Assembly: GCA_003049485.1 (NCBI GenBank) | Contig: PYST01000133.1 | Location: 34,576-98,575, forward strand | Source of the DNA: Ophioceras dolichostomum | Lineage: Eukaryota > Ascomycota > Sordariomycetes > Magnaporthales > Ophioceraceae | DNA: 64,000 bases | Reading direction: 5' to 3' | Position numbers and translations under genes: made by a program | Shown: positions 22,977-36,681 of the stretch, one piece after another | Numbering within the stretch: the stretch's first letter is position 1 | Layout of the letters: each line of letters starts with the position of its first letter | The notes under the pieces: model-generated | Database searches by the model: none | Seen by the model: the letters and a program-made list of their open reading frames with translations, nothing else | What the model was told of the DNA's origin: nothing

Positions 22977-25900
22977 TCAAGACGGAATCTCCGCGAGAGC
23001 ATCCTTCAAGAACTTCTGCACGTCCATCGACCTCTCCTCAGCAACAGCCCTCTGCAGCCCACCCCTCATCACGTCCCAAACAGCCCCAACCGAGGACTCC
23101 TCCCCAAACACGCCCTTCCTCAACGCCTTCGCAATAGCAACGCTCGCCTTCGCCCGGTTGGACCGCTGCTCCTCGGTGCCTACATCGGACTTCTCGATGT
23201 CCAGCGTCGCCAGGTAACCAAGCGCAAGCTGCTGTTGTGGTGCCCCCTTCTTCTTATCTCCCTCCGCCGCCGCAGCAGTAGCAGCAGCCGCGTCGTTCAT
23301 AAGGTCGACCACGCACGTATACCACACATCGCGCCTGACCCTATCAAACTTAGCGCTCTCCAGGTACGGCTTTAGCGCGGCGAGCACCCTGCCCAGCACA
23401 GCCTCCGGGTCAGCCTTCAGGCCAGGCTGGGAATACCCCCTCGCCACAGCCTCAAGCGCGTTCGCCGCCGTCTTGGCCACAAGCGCCTCCTTCGTCCTCC
23501 GTGCCTGTTGCTGCTGAGACGCGGCGGCACCACCAGAATCAACATCCATGCGGTTACCGCTGCTCTCCTCATCGTCTTCGTCCCTCAAAACATCAAGCTG
23601 CGCCGTCGCCACCTCGACGATCTCATCCAACATGTCCAGATCGTCCCTCGCCTTCGCGACTTTCCAGAGCGCAGCGAGCGCATGGACTCGGTAGACGTCG
23701 TTGTTCCGCTTAGCCTCGCGGATCGCGATCTTCCTCAGCTTGGTCGCGATGGCAGCCGCCGCCGCATCAGAAGATGACGACGTCGACGTACTGCTCCAGA
23801 GAACTCGTCCACGCTCCACGAGCTCAGGCAGAGCAGCGAGCACCTTCTCCTTGCCCTCGAACGTCTTAAGCGCGAGAGCTTGCTCGAAGACGGGCCAAAC
23901 GGTCTGGAGCGTCTTTTCCGGAATCTGCTGCTGTTGTTTCTGTTGTTGTCCCGCAGACGAAGAAGACCCTGAACCACCAGAACCACCAGAAAGCTCCGCC
24001 GCGCCCGCCAGCGCCTTCACCATGTCACCCGCAGCCAGCGCACCCGCGTGCTTGAGCGCCCACTTGGGATCCCCTAGCGCGCGTCCCACGAGCTCCACGA
24101 TCTCAGGCACGTACCTCGCGACAGACCTGGCAGAGCCAGCATGCTTCCCCCACACCTCCGCGAAAGCCTTCTCGACGTACCCGTCCGTGTCGTGGCTGCC
24201 CAGGTACGCCAGCGGCAGCAACCCGGCTTCGAGCGCCGCGAAGTGGTCCGGGCTCACCTTGCTGAGCATCAGCACGGCGTCCGCGACCTTCTGGCGTCTG
24301 CGTTCGTCCTCGGCCGCGAAGTAGACCGCCACGCAGTGCCTCGCGAACCTGTCCCGGCTCTCCGGGGAGGCGACGCGGACGAGGTACGCCGCGGCTTTCG
24401 CGTAGCCCTGGCTGACCTCGTCGTTGGCCTCGAGGGTGTACTTCTCCATCAGCTGCAGGAACCGTCCCGCGTGCGGCGCGAAGTCGCTTCCGTGCCGTGT
24501 GGCGAGCGTCGAGAGGAGCCTCGAGCAGCCTATCTTGGTCGGCATGCCGATGGCGCTCTTGATCGTCGCCTCTAGTCCCTTGAGGAGGGCGGGCATGGTC
24601 TCTGCATCGACGGACCTCAACGCGTCCTCGATCGCCTCGGATATGGGAGATTGCGATACGGCCGCGCTGCGCATCTTGTCGAGCTTTTCTCTCGCGTCTT
24701 CTTTGGCGCGTTGGTAGTAGTAGTTGATGGCCTGCGGCTCGACCGTGCTCAGCAGGTTTAGTAGGAGCGGGATCATGTCCGCGATGAACGGCTTGAGAGC
24801 CTTGCCGCCGTACCGCGCGATCTCCATAACAGTCGTGATGGCGATCATCTGGACCTCCTTCACGCCGCTTTCGATGCCCTTCTCAGATAACAAGAACGGC
24901 AAGGCCTCACCCATCATAGCCGTCGCAGTGGTCGAGGCGTCTCCCGCACCACCGCTTTCTTTTAGGTGGCGGACCAGGGTTTCGGATAAGTTGATGCAAA
25001 GGTGCGCGGCCGCCGCGCGAACGCTGCCCTTGACATCGTCCAGAACCTTAAGGGAAACAGCCCAGATCTCCGTGTAGTATTTCTCGTACTTCGTGAACTT
25101 CTGACCGCCGATCAGCTCAGAGATGGCAGCGCAGCTAGCCTCGCGAACGCGCCACTCCCTGCCCAGCACGCTCTTGAGCAGGTCCTGCATGATAGCGTCG
25201 AAGTTCTTCGAGATGACCTTGCCGGAGTTAGGGACCAGCGCCTTCCAGATGTCGTTCATCGAGCGCTGCACGTTCTTGTTGGGGTCGAAGCGGTACCGGT
25301 ACAGCTTCGGGTACAGCTTCGGGTCGACCTCCGACTCCGACAGGATGCTGCTCAGTCCGAAGCGGCCGAACGCCGAGCGGGCCTGCCAGGTCGCGGCGTT
25401 GGTGGCCAGCGCCATGAACTTGTAGATGAGGGACTGGTCGCCGACCTCGTTGGCCAGATTCACAATGTCCTTGTAGCTCGTGATCGACTTCCCCTCGCCC
25501 GTCGGCAGCGCGCCCTCCTCGAACAGCTCCGTGTCCTGGTCGACCTTGATCTTCTCGCCCTCGCCCGTGAAGGAGCGCACGAGGTCGTTGGAGAGGGCCT
25601 GCCGCAGCTCGGCGTCTCCTTTCTCGAACACGAGCGACAGACCTCGTGACGCCGTCTCCTGCACGAGCTCGTTACGCGCGTTGAGGAGACGCATGAACGC
25701 CGCTTGGGATTCCCGGAGCTTGGACTGGATCTCTGGGAGGTGCGAGCAGTGTTGGATCAGACAGAAGAGCCAGATACCTGACGCTTTAAGGAGGGCGGGC
25801 TTCGTGGACTTGCAGTCTTGCAGCAGCTTGTCCAAAAGTGAGTTCAGGTGGGTTGATCGTTTGGGGACGCGGAAAGGGGTGGTAAATGCAAGAACGTCGC

Positions 25901-28900
25901 CGGAGTCGTCATCATCTTCACCGGTTGTGGGAGGCTCTTTCGCCTCCACGTCAAGGGTGAGCTGGACAGCGTCAGACTCCCAACCTGCGACTGTCGCAGT
26001 GATGGCCTCGCCAATGGCAAAGTGGACCTCGGCCTGCTTGAGCTCGTATAGCTCGTAGAACTTGTCCAGAATCGAGCCGATAATAGCTGCGTCACTAGCA
26101 TCGGCCTCTCTCAGCGCCACAGCAAGGCGTCCCATGGCCGTTATGGCGCGCTCGTTGCCCTTCTTGGCCATCGCAAACAGCACATCGACCCAAGCCTTGG
26201 CGCCTTCCTCCCGATCCGGCCGTGTCGGAAGCCCGTCGATGCCGGCGGTCCAGAGCTGCGTCAAGGCCTCGAGGAACGCGTCCTGGGAAGATGGCGAAGC
26301 CGAAGAGACCTCTTCCGGCTTCGGTAAAGTATCATACAGTGACGGAAGAAGCCTCGCCACGGGAGATGAGTAGTAGATGGCACGAGACATCCCGTGCGCC
26401 AAGAACAAGAACGCAGTCTCCGACCTGACGAGGTCGCTACCGACAACCGCCCTCCACTGGTCGGATAGCAACACCAGGCCCTCGATGCTTTCCACCACCT
26501 GCCCCTGAGAGTTCGCCGGTTGAGGTACGAGGATTCCATAAAGCCTCGCCGCGAGGGCCCTGAGCTCGGGGTTACCGATAGACATCACCTTGACCAGGCC
26601 GAAAGCCCGTCCCGCGATGCTCCTGACGACCGCCTTGGGCGCCACGGACGCGACGTCGACCATGCAGCGCGCGCACGTCTCCGCGGCCTTGGCATTGTCC
26701 GCTCCGCTGAAGGTGAGGACGCCCTCGAGGCCTGCCGAGAGGAGCGTGTATAACGCTGTGGCGTTGCGTGGCTCGGAGAAGAGCCGGCGGAGGATGCCCC
26801 TGGCCCTCAGGTCCGACCTCGCCTTGTTCTCGAGCTGCGGTAGCCAGTCATTGGCGATCTTGATCTCGCCCTTGAGAGCGGTCAGCACGAGGATCCGAGT
26901 GCAGTACTCCACGGCGTACGGATAAGCGGCGCGGTTGTGGCCGTGGAAATTCGCGAAGTGCGGATGAGCCTGAGGGCTTTGCCCTGACCATCGAGTCGCC
27001 TGGTTGCTAGCGTCCTGTATCGTTTCGGTGAAGTATGTCTGCACCATATCGATCCAGTTGGGAAACCTCGTGGTCACATCGCCACCGTTCGCATTGTCGC
27101 CGTAACTGCTGTTGACGAAGTACGTCCAAGGGTCCAGGCCCCGCTCGCCCTCTTCTATCACCTCGCTAGCCTTGTCACGAGCACCGGATGCGGCCAAGAT
27201 GTCGATCCATCGTGCCGTGGTGTCTGAGAAGGGCAGGAACTGGTTGGCACACTTTACGGCCGCGTAGCGGGTGCTGCGCACGATCTCGTCCGCGTCGTCC
27301 GAAGCAGTCACGTATGTAAGGAGGATCGAGTGCAGGAGGAACAGGGGTGTGTTTTGCATGGCGTTCGAGGGGTTGAAGTGGATGGACATGCTAAACAGCG
27401 CGCCCTCGACGGATGTGGCCACCTGGGAGGGATCCTCGGACAGCGACCGGAAGAGGAAGCCAAGGAGAGAGCCTCGGCCATGCTGGTTGAGCCGGGCAGT
27501 CTTGGCTAGTTCACCGATAGTCTCGTACGCCCGGGAGCGCAGAGAAAGCTGCTCGGGCGACGCCATTGTCGGCCTAGGCCAGCCCTGCTCTCTGATGAAG
27601 CCCTGGAGATGCTCCAAAAGGGCCTCGCCCAGCACGAACTCGCCCTTCGTAGGACCGATACGCGAGACCCAGTTGATGAACTCAAACAGAGCCGTCTGAA
27701 GCTTCATCCATTCCAGACCGATGGGAGGACGATTGTCCAATGACGTTCCAGCCATCTGGACATCTCCGTCACCATCCTGCCGTCTCTGGAGCTGCTGGCT
27801 CCGGAGGTGGCTCTGGAGGAGCTCCATATTGTGCGCGATGACGGCCTTAATCTCGTCGGGGTGCGTGGTCGCCTCCGCGGACTTGCTCAGCAGGCCGAGG
27901 ATCCTGGCCCGGTGCGGCGTCGGCAGCTGCTCGTGAGCGCGGAAGAGGCGCGCGACCAGGGCTGGGCTCTCCAGGGAGGCCGCAGATCTCTTCAGCAGGT
28001 CGTCGCCGACCGACGACAAGCGCTTGTCGAGGCTGGCGGCGGCGCAGATGGCTGGCAGAAACCGCTCCTCGTCCGTGAAGGCCCCGCTGGCGAGGAAGCT
28101 CAGCGCTCGCACGCGAGTCTCCGGCAGTTTCGAGCTGGCGGCGCCCGGGCCCGCCAACCACGTCGTGTCCGAGTCCAGGGTGAGGAAGCCAAGATCCTCC
28201 ACAGACAGACCGTGGGACTCCCCCGGTGTCTGCTTCAGGAGCAGCAGCCTCCCCAACCACTGGGCCACGAACTCGGCGTCTTTTGGGTCGGACAGACCCA
28301 GCCGCTCGCGCAGCCCCTCGTCCTCCTTGCTGCCCCGGGGCGGGATCTTCAGGGCCGGCAGCATGTGCAGGATGGCATGGAACAGGTGACGAGTCTTAGG
28401 CGTCACCTTTCCGCCGATCCCCCGGAAAGCTGCGGGCAGCAACTCGGCCTGCTCCTCGGCGTCAAGTCGATGCACACTGTGCAGGATGAAGATACTATCG
28501 AGATGCTGGATCAGAGCATTCTCGGTCGACTTGAACTGGTCGAGCAGCTTTCCCACAGGCAGAACGATCCTAGGCGAACAAACCATGATCAGATCGGGTT
28601 TCGCCCAGGTTGGAGAGAGAAAGAAAACTTACCCTGGAGGCTGAATAAACGTTTTTATCCTGGCCACTATTTGTAAGACCTGAACAGCGGAATTAGTACA
28701 TATTCGCATTAATATCTAAGATGATAGGCAAAAGCGGTAAATTCTTACCAGGTTCCGAACGGAGGCGTGCTCGCTGCCGGCCTTGAGCAGCAGAGGGGCG
28801 AGGTAGACCCCCAGGACCGACTGCAGCTTCTCCTCGTCGTTGGCCGCGTAAATAATCCGGTAGTCGACCTTCTCGACCAGGTTGAGCTCTCTCTGCTCCG

Positions 28901-28922
28901 CGGTCAACGCCGCCGCCGCCAT
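22977..28922 (-). CDS. ECM29: proteasome adaptor and scaffold protein Ecm29
   Basis: Three exons: 28922-28749, 28679-28633 and 28569-22977, with GTAAGA..TTCAG and GTAAGT..CCTAG introns. They give 5814 nt, 1937 residues, close to yeast Ecm29 (1868). The start is in a perfect CACCATGG context. The N-terminus (LNLVEKVDYRIIYAANDEEK, then a LAPLLLKAGSEHASVRN helix pair, LQIVARIKTFIQPPG and IVLPVGKLLDQFK) matches the conserved opening of Ecm29. The whole protein is alpha-solenoid HEAT-like, including the well-conserved central part (FGLSSILSESEVDPKLYPKLYRYRFDP, shown only in part: DPKLYPKLYRYRFDP). Ecm29 tethers the 26S proteasome core to its regulatory particle and acts in assembly quality control and stress. 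Low-complexity Gln/Ser insertions near 23945 and 23520 are typical of filamentous fungi. Confidence 0.93.
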
Positions 28923-30121
28923 GGTGATGATGCTTGGCAGGACCTGGTGGCTCGGTTGCTGGGGGAGAGAAAGAAGAGGAGCCAGGACCAAGGCGGGAAA
29001 GTGAAGGGGAAAACAAGACAGCCAGAGGAGAGGGGTATCAACGCAGCACGATCATGAGAGAAAGAAAAAAAGGTAAAAGGTAGAAAATGGAGAGAAACGA
29101 AGCTATATAGTATTCTTCTCAGCTTTTTATCTGCAGAAAAAGCCGGGGAACGGGGGAAAGAATACGCTGTTGGTTTCGTCGTCACCTTTGCCCTGCCTGG
29201 TTCGGCGTGAGACAACGAGTCCGAGTCTCCGCCTACAGCGCCACCTCAAAAAGGCACGGCACGCTCGACGAGTTTATCAGCCTATCTCCACGTGACACCC
29301 ATCAGGCACCGTCCGCTGACGCCAAATTCCTTCCAGCGGCTTCCGCTATCTTCCTCTGGCATGGCCGTCACAACACCAACATCTCCGCTCCTACGACTTG
29401 GAAAGAGTTGTGCCTGGTGCCAGGCGACTTCAACCCATCGCCACAACTTTCCTTGTTCGAATCTTTGCTTTCTACCATGGGGCGCATGATGGGAATCCAG
29501 GTGGCTGTTGATGACGAGCCAGGGTGTTTGCTTGGCCCCGCCAATCTTCCAGCGGATGCCAAGGTATGAACCTGAGGGAGCACTTGAAAGCACTGCAGGG
29601 CCACACGGCTCTGCCCTTGTACATAGCGAGCAACTCCGTCCCCTATGGCCTCTATTGCCGAATCACCACGCCTATTCACAATAAATATCGATGGGCGCTT
29701 GCTTTGTCCCAGTCTCTTGCAGTTGCGGTCCATGGCGCCAAGCCATCTCCTTCGGAGCCAACAGCATCGTCCAGGCTCACAGAACGAATGGCTCGAACGC
29801 CAGACGCGGCTATGCCACATTAGGTGCCTGACCATACCTTCCCCTGCCTTCCTATGACGACTTGTCCGCGGCCTCTATCTCTGCCACTTTCGCCTCTGCG
29901 ATGCTAGCGAGGCATCAGCCGAAGCTTCACATAGATCGTTGAGACCGACAGGCGGAGGATGATGCCGTCAGCGGCGGCTTGGATCCTCAACTCTGTCTCT
30001 TTAGACTTCCCCAGCTAACTTATAAAACTAGCACACCTTCCCCCGGTCCTCCCAGACTCACTCGAACCCAGAAAAGGTACTGCAGTCAAATACAATAACC
30101 GCCCTGCTCTCGAGAAACACC
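28923..30121. other. ECM29 upstream region
   Basis: 1.2 kb with a CACGTG at 29289-29294 and no supported gene. Short frames at 29207-29857 on both strands have no recognisable domain. Confidence 0.4.
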
Positions 30122-31488
30122 ATGGAGAACCCCTTTCTCCCCAGGCCGACGGCTCGCCTAGTGATCCCGGCTGGAATCCTCCGGCTTCCAGAGAGCTTCC
30201 ATAACAGGCGCGCCGTATTCACATACACACGGTTTGACGACGGGCACATCAGACTCACATGCACACTTCACAATACACGACCGCACCAAGCCGGACGCCA
30301 CCCGCGAGAAGGAGCACAAAGATGGCTTGGCTAGGCGCCAAGCCTCCTTTTCGTCCTTCACAGAGACACTGGCCAGACTTCATTGGCCCGACGCCAGCAG
30401 TCAGCGGCCAGCAGACGACATGGGAGGACGAACGAGGACACCACCAATGTGCATCCGAGTCGTCGAGCCTCGCACACCAGCAAGCCGCCACACATACGCT
30501 TAGGAACCTCGACTTCGATACTCATTCATGCTCGCCACGAACCCGCGATATTCGTGCTGCCTGTGGGCTTGCGAACGACTAAGCGAAAGGCTGGGGCTTC
30601 CACTCGGACGGATATTTGGGCCTGGAGCACTTGGGGAAACACTGTTAAGGGAAGGAGAGAGGTAAATACGAACCACGATGGGACAAAAAAGTGGATGTCT
30701 TTAAGCTACCTATTATGAAGATTCTGGCGGACAACGAGAAATCGCTAGACGCACCGGGCCACCGAGTGGGTGGCCTCTCCTCCTCTCCAGAGGCAAGCCC
30801 GCACGCATCGACGAGCCCTTCTCAAGGAGTACCCGGCTAGCCATCAACTCTCTTCCGACATCAACCCGATGAAATTACCACACCTTTCCAGCAACGCGTC
30901 CCTCGCCGGCAGCATCGGTCACCGCAGCTCGACGTCGACTCGGAGGCCGTGGCTCAAACTGTTGCTAACTCTACGTACAACCACGGTCTCGTCCAGGCCG
31001 CACCGACCGGTCCTCTCCCAGCGACAAACGAAGACAGAACGCCTCGGTGCCTCCGCCGAGACCGCCGCCGGGTTCCAGGACGCTCTCGCATCGCGTGTAC
31101 ATCACATGCTTAGAGCATATTCCTCCTCACAGCCGTGCTATACCGATGCAGCGACCCCCATGCCCTTCTTTTCGGGTTCTGCTCGCCAGCTATTCCACAA
31201 CACATGGCGGCATTGATCGGCAGCACCGATATCCAGGACCAGAGGGGCAGAGGGCACCGCTCCCTTGCACCCATACGACTCCGCGGCCACATACTACCAC
31301 AATTTCCCGAACACCTATCCTTCTAGCCACCGGAACAAGCGGACGTTGCCGCATCACTGTTAAGTGCTTGATGCTCGAGTTCTCGCCACGGCCTCACTTT
31401 ACGGCCTCGCGATTACGCACGCCCGTGACCCTTGGTCCTTTACGCTACCCCCGATCGATACCTGTGCCTTTCTCATCAGACACTGGCG

Positions 31489-31523
<35 letters not shown>

Positions 31524-34500
31524 AGCCAGAATCTGGACGGCTCCCTGCCGTATTTTAAAAAGGACGGAGGCATTGTACGGCGGAGAAGTTGGAGTGCAAG
31601 CACTGAACGATTCTCGTCCCGACCTTCTTCCACCACATCGAACTAAACTAAACCTACCGACGCTGCCAACGGGGTCCGATCGGACGGTTATGGCCTGGCG
31701 CGGAGATGCGCTGAGGATACACGGACGTCCGGGTGCTGTCGCTCAGCAGCACTCCCTCCCCCGCCGAGCTCCCCAAGTCTTTGCAGCAGCCCGCTCGACA
31801 TCAAGGGGTTTGATGCTGCCGCTCCGGGCCTCCGGAGGCGACTGCGCCATCGGTTATCAGGTCCGTGGTCTGCACCCCCGCGTGCTTGTAGGCGCCCTGA
31901 CACTTCGCTCCACCGGAAAGGTTTGGTGCTTACCCCGGAGGAGGACTGCCAGGGACCGCTGACCGCTGCCATCGTCGTCGCGTTGTGGGCAGGCAGGGGA
32001 CTGATGATGGTTGGGGCTCAGGCTCAGGGTTCCTGTGAAAGGACGGATAATAGTGAGCGAGCCACTCGAGCGGAAAGAGTACTTCGCTGGGGCAAAGGGC
32101 CTTCCCGTAGTGTGGGGTGGAGAGGAAGTCGTCGACAAAACCTTGAAGCTGACCTACCTAGCGCCCCGTCAAGGAGGTGCTGGGGAAGGATACGAACCCA
32201 GCTTACAAGCGCAGCATTCCTCGCCGCTATCCCTCCACGGCACCCTCCCGCTGCAGAAGCTTCCCACACAATATGCTCACCCGGCTAACGGATTAGCAGG
32301 GCGCCGATAACGCCACCGATGGCGCCGCCGTCGAACGCGGGGGCCACCGCCGCGTTATACGACGATACCAGCGCCACAGGGAATATCGACACGACGAAAG
32401 TCGACAGCGAATACGGCGAGGAAACACGCGAGAAGGAGCGACCCTTCGAAGACGAGGCGACAGCGGCTCGGAAAGAGATCTACGAATATACGAAAGGGCT
32501 TGCGAGGGCGGCGGGGACCGAAGGTGGTGGAAGGGGAGCCGCCGTGCGCGGATGAGGTGGAACCGAAGGTCTTCTGGTCATTGCCAACCCTACTATCGCA
32601 TTGGCCGAGGATATCGGAGCATTTGTGGCTACAGGGCTTGCCCGCGAGAGCGGAGCGGATATTCGAACCATTTATTTGTTTGCAATCTCCTCCCCGCGTG
32701 CCTTCATATCCGGAAAAGGAGAACATGCAGCAGGCTTATAGCGAGCGAGCCTGATTCCGGACAAACACAGGCCGCCTTCGAGGCGAGGACGGCAGACATG
32801 GCGTCCGAAAACACTAACATCGGCGACGACGGGTCGGTCGGTGATGGATGCATCCTCAAAGACCTTTCAGAAATTACAGCCTAACGGCAGCGAGAGTCCC
32901 AGTCAGTGGAGCCTCGGAGAACATCAAGTTGGTCGATTTCCTCCCTCCAACGAGGCCAGACGGCAGCTCCTTGAAACCCTCGGCGGCTTGCCCTAGACCG
33001 ACCATACATGATCGAAGAACAACGAAGATCATGACACCATGGAACCACCCCGGTACATCCTAGAAGACGAGTCCTCGCGTCGTGTATCGCTCCTCTGCCC
33101 ACCTCGGCGCACAGCCGCCGCCATCATGACGTAGTCAGCCCTTGACGCGCAAGTGATCTATCTCCACGGTACCAAAGGAGCTGGCCACCGGTTTCTGGCG
33201 GGCGAGTGACGCCTTCTGGTATCCGTGGCGCCGCCTCGCGCCACAGGGAGACTGACTGACTACGAGACAGCCCGCGCTCTGGACGATCGGCTATGCCACC
33301 CCTCGCTCTCTAGAGACGGAGGGGGGCGAAGATGGCGAGTACCACCGTCTTCCATCCCCCAGTCGACATTCATGTGCGGGCGATCCGCGCTGATTTCCGC
33401 CTCGGAGACGTCGCAATGGGATTGAACCTGAACCTCCTCCCGAGGTCCTCCAAGGAGGGCGGCGTTCCTATCACCTCCTTCGTGGTCCGAGCAGTGTGAG
33501 GAAATGCGGTGGCATTCACCGCGCCTTAGATGGGTAAACCGCTCGATGGGACGGATTCTATTTCTAGGTCGTCTCGCATACCCCGGCTAGTCGACCGTGG
33601 GTTCTCGATGGAGACGGGCCTTCCCAGGAGATCGCCGCGTGGCTCACACGCCCCAGAATGTAGCCCCCTCCCCCTGCTCAAGAAGGGCTTTAAGGGGGAC
33701 CTGTTCAACTTCGAGCGTAGAAGAGCCAAAGCAGATTTTCCCCGATGAGGCATACGAGAAGGTCGGCGTTGCTTCAACAAAGAGTTTTTGATATACGGCA
33801 CTCCTAGGGCCGTCAAATAAGCTCATTGTTTTGGTTCTTTTTTTTTTTGCCTGCTCCTGATACAAGATATTCAGCCGGGAAAAACCGTACCACTGGCAGA
33901 GAGCACTCTGGAGTGGCGGCAGTAGGGTCTTCTAGAAGCCCAGCCGTGTGTTCTTCCACAGACGGGCCGGCTAATTGCCTATGTATGCCACGATAGGATG
34001 CACCGATAGGACGACCGGCTCCGATTTCCCGGGGTTCATCTTAACATGATTCTCTTATGATCAGAGTTTTTGTTTTTCTAGTCCCATCGCCCTTCCCGCC
34101 CCCATGCCGCAACGCCTTCTATAAATACGTCCTCACATGTGGGCTCCCGAATGTGGCCAGCCACAGCCGCGCTAGCGAGATGGGCCAGCACATGGGATCA
34201 ATGGATCTGGGAGTAGAGGTTCCGCACGCGAGATGGCTGTTATTCGACTTTTCTTCCGACTCGAAGCCGGCTAGTCGGTTCTTGGGTGTATGTCGTCGGT
34301 GAGATAACTTCCAACGGAGTTCCCTCTAGGCTCTTCAAATGGTTTAGATGGCAAGAAGCAGCAATGGTCGGAAGTCCGTGTTCTCCTTCGGACCGGTCCC
34401 TGATGGATGCTTCGGCTGGACGGGATGACGGAGATATTCAATCTGTACCTTGCAGCGGCTGAGTTGCCATTGATTAGGATTAACGACGCTGCTATCATAG

Positions 34501-35460
34501 ATCCTCTCTGATATTCTTCAACGTTGTGCGTCCGTCATTTCCGTCCACTTCCAGCGAGACCGATTATCGGTTCTAGGACTCGGGGCGTCGATGTAGGAGA
34601 TCAGTTTCAATGCCTGAATGGCATGTTTCCAGGGGCAGACCTGCTGAAGGTTCGCCTGTCTCAGCCCAAAGCAAGCGTCAAATTAGCCGTCTTCCGGAAG
34701 GCGTTTAGTGCCCCGAAGTACCCGCACGAAGGAAAGCCTGCTTCGCCAGCAAGATTTGGGGGCTAGGAACGGCGGGTCGACGGGGCGGCAAGGAGCCTCA
34801 TTTCTATCACGGATGTGGTCGTGGTATTCAAATCTGTCCATGCCTGACCTCAGCACCTACCTAACGGAGCGGATTGGCACGATTTCAGAGAGGTTTCATT
34901 ACGCTAGATCAATATGCCATTTGAGAAAAAGTATCAGAAGCATCCCATCACGCTCGACAGCGCGGTGGTTCCAAGACTCTCCACCCTTCAAGCGAGCCTG
35001 CGGCGCCTGAGCCCACCGCCAGCTCCCACCAGCGTCAGCGAGAGCCCACCATTGCACCCGTCGATCCACCTGACCGCCCTTGGAGCACAGCTGACCTGCA
35101 TGCGAGAGGAAAATATGAGTTTCCTCTTCCCTGCTCGTGCAGGCCTGTTTTTACAACAGAAATATTGGTGCGCTACTGCATGTCTTGAAGTAGGCTGACA
35201 CACGTGTGTGTACTGCTATGTCCTTCGCTCATGATCTGCATGCAGGCCGTCGATGTCGAAACAAAGGACGGCCTCCTCGGTGGCCGGCCCACTGATGATG
35301 TTCGCTGCAAAGGACCTGCCTACCACCTACCTGCTCTCGCGAGAAAATATCCGCGAGAGTGAGTGGGCCAGGCCGGGAGGGACGGCCTGGAATCCGGCCC
35401 CCAAACTACGAGCACATTCGCAGGACAGGACGGGCTAGCCCTCCTTTTATTTAGTAGATC
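30122..35460 (+). pseudogene. decayed coding remnants, family not recognised
   Basis: No intact gene can be built here, yet many plus-strand segments read like protein in changing frames. Examples: 30122-30280 (opens MENPFLPRPTARLVIP); about 30663-31040, containing KVDVFKLPIMKILADNEKS, with one in-frame TAG at about 30838; about 32571-32742, containing LAEDIGAFVATGLARESGAD; and 32844-33425, one frame of 194 codons with internal stops at 32994, 33009, 33132 and 33207. Further pieces lie at 33325-33498, 33530-33791, 34524-34766 and 34914-35198. Base composition is close to that of the flanks, so strong RIP is not evident. It may be one or more dead genes or an old element. GC-rich shadow frames can mimic protein, so the call is tentative, and boundaries are approximate. 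Confidence 0.3.
31491..31522. repeat. (AC)16 microsatellite
   Basis: Uninterrupted AC dinucleotides inside the decayed region. Confidence 0.95.
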
Positions 35461-36381
35461 TCTCTCGGTTGCTTCGATGGATGACCGGTGAAGAGTCTGG
35501 GTTGGGGGAAGGGACTCTAGTTGTACTAGTGTCAACAAATATTCCGGAGGCTATGCTACGGTGTATACTCCTGATGTTCCTAGGGCTCGACCCCTATCCC
35601 CCATTCTAGAGATCTGGGCCCCGAGAGCTCCACATCTTTCCTTTGCTCTAGAATAGCAGATCGGGAGGCACATGCGGAAAGCGACGACGCTGGAACCGGG
35701 CTCATACTGTTAATTAGGCAGCGCGAGCTCCGTTGAAGAAGCCGTCATACAAGTAGCGCGACTCATTCCGCCTGGCAACTGATGACGAGGGAGGCAAACT
35801 TGTTATTGTTTCTTCAACCTACTACCTAGCTTTCGGGACTGTTTTATTCATTTCTACAGAGTTAGCGGTAGATCATCGTCGTCATGATGGCAACGAAGAG
35901 CCCGCCGTCATTAATCCGTCACTTTCGCTTCGCCGAGCAAGCGGCACCAACCAGCCAGCAGGTTGGGTTGGGGCGGCGACGGAAGGGGAAGAAGCGCTTT
36001 CACATGTGTGCCATCCGGGATGTCGATGCCGTCGTCATTTTGCTGCTTGTTGTTGCCTGCAACGCCTTCTGTAGGTAAGTAAGGGAGGGACACAGCCCGA
36101 TCCAAGCACCAGGCCTTCCAAGGAGACGATCGGAGCGCGACCACCACCCAATAAACATCTCGGCAATTGCAACCCCGGAAGACACCGGATGACCGGATGG
36201 GGAGGGATGATGGCTGTTAGCCTGCTGATGCCCTTTTGCTAGTACGTAGTAGTTGTCAGCCAGACTGACCATCATCCACCACCACTCATGACGGCCATAT
36301 CTGCCCCTCTTGGCATTGGCCTGTAGAGACTGACTCGGATTGACCAGACGACGCGCGAATCTCCCCCCTTCCGGCGTGACT

Positions 36382-36409
36382 GAGTTGAGTCGAGTCGAGT
36401 CGAGTCGAG
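36382..36409. repeat. GAGTC pentanucleotide repeat
   Basis: About five tandem copies of GAGTC/GAGTT. Confidence 0.85.
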
Positions 36410-36665
36410 GCTGTTTTCTTAAAGGTAATAATCCAACAAGAGAATGTCAAAATATGCGGCTGTCGTTGTCCCAGAATCCCCCCTTTCTCGCCTTGTTCTG
36501 CCCGCCCTGGAATTGACCAACCGGGGGCAGCAGCGCAGAGCACATCATGATGATGATTGTGCAGAGTGGATTATAGTGGAGCACGTCTCCAGCTCCACTG
36601 CCGCACATAATGCACGTAATTGGCTGGCCGGTGGCCAGTCGAAGATCGGACTGGAGTAGCAAAAG

Positions 36666-36681
36666 TTTTTTTTTTTTTTTT
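36666..36681. repeat. poly-T tract, 16 bases
   Basis: Homopolymer run of T in gene-free sequence. Confidence 0.9.
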
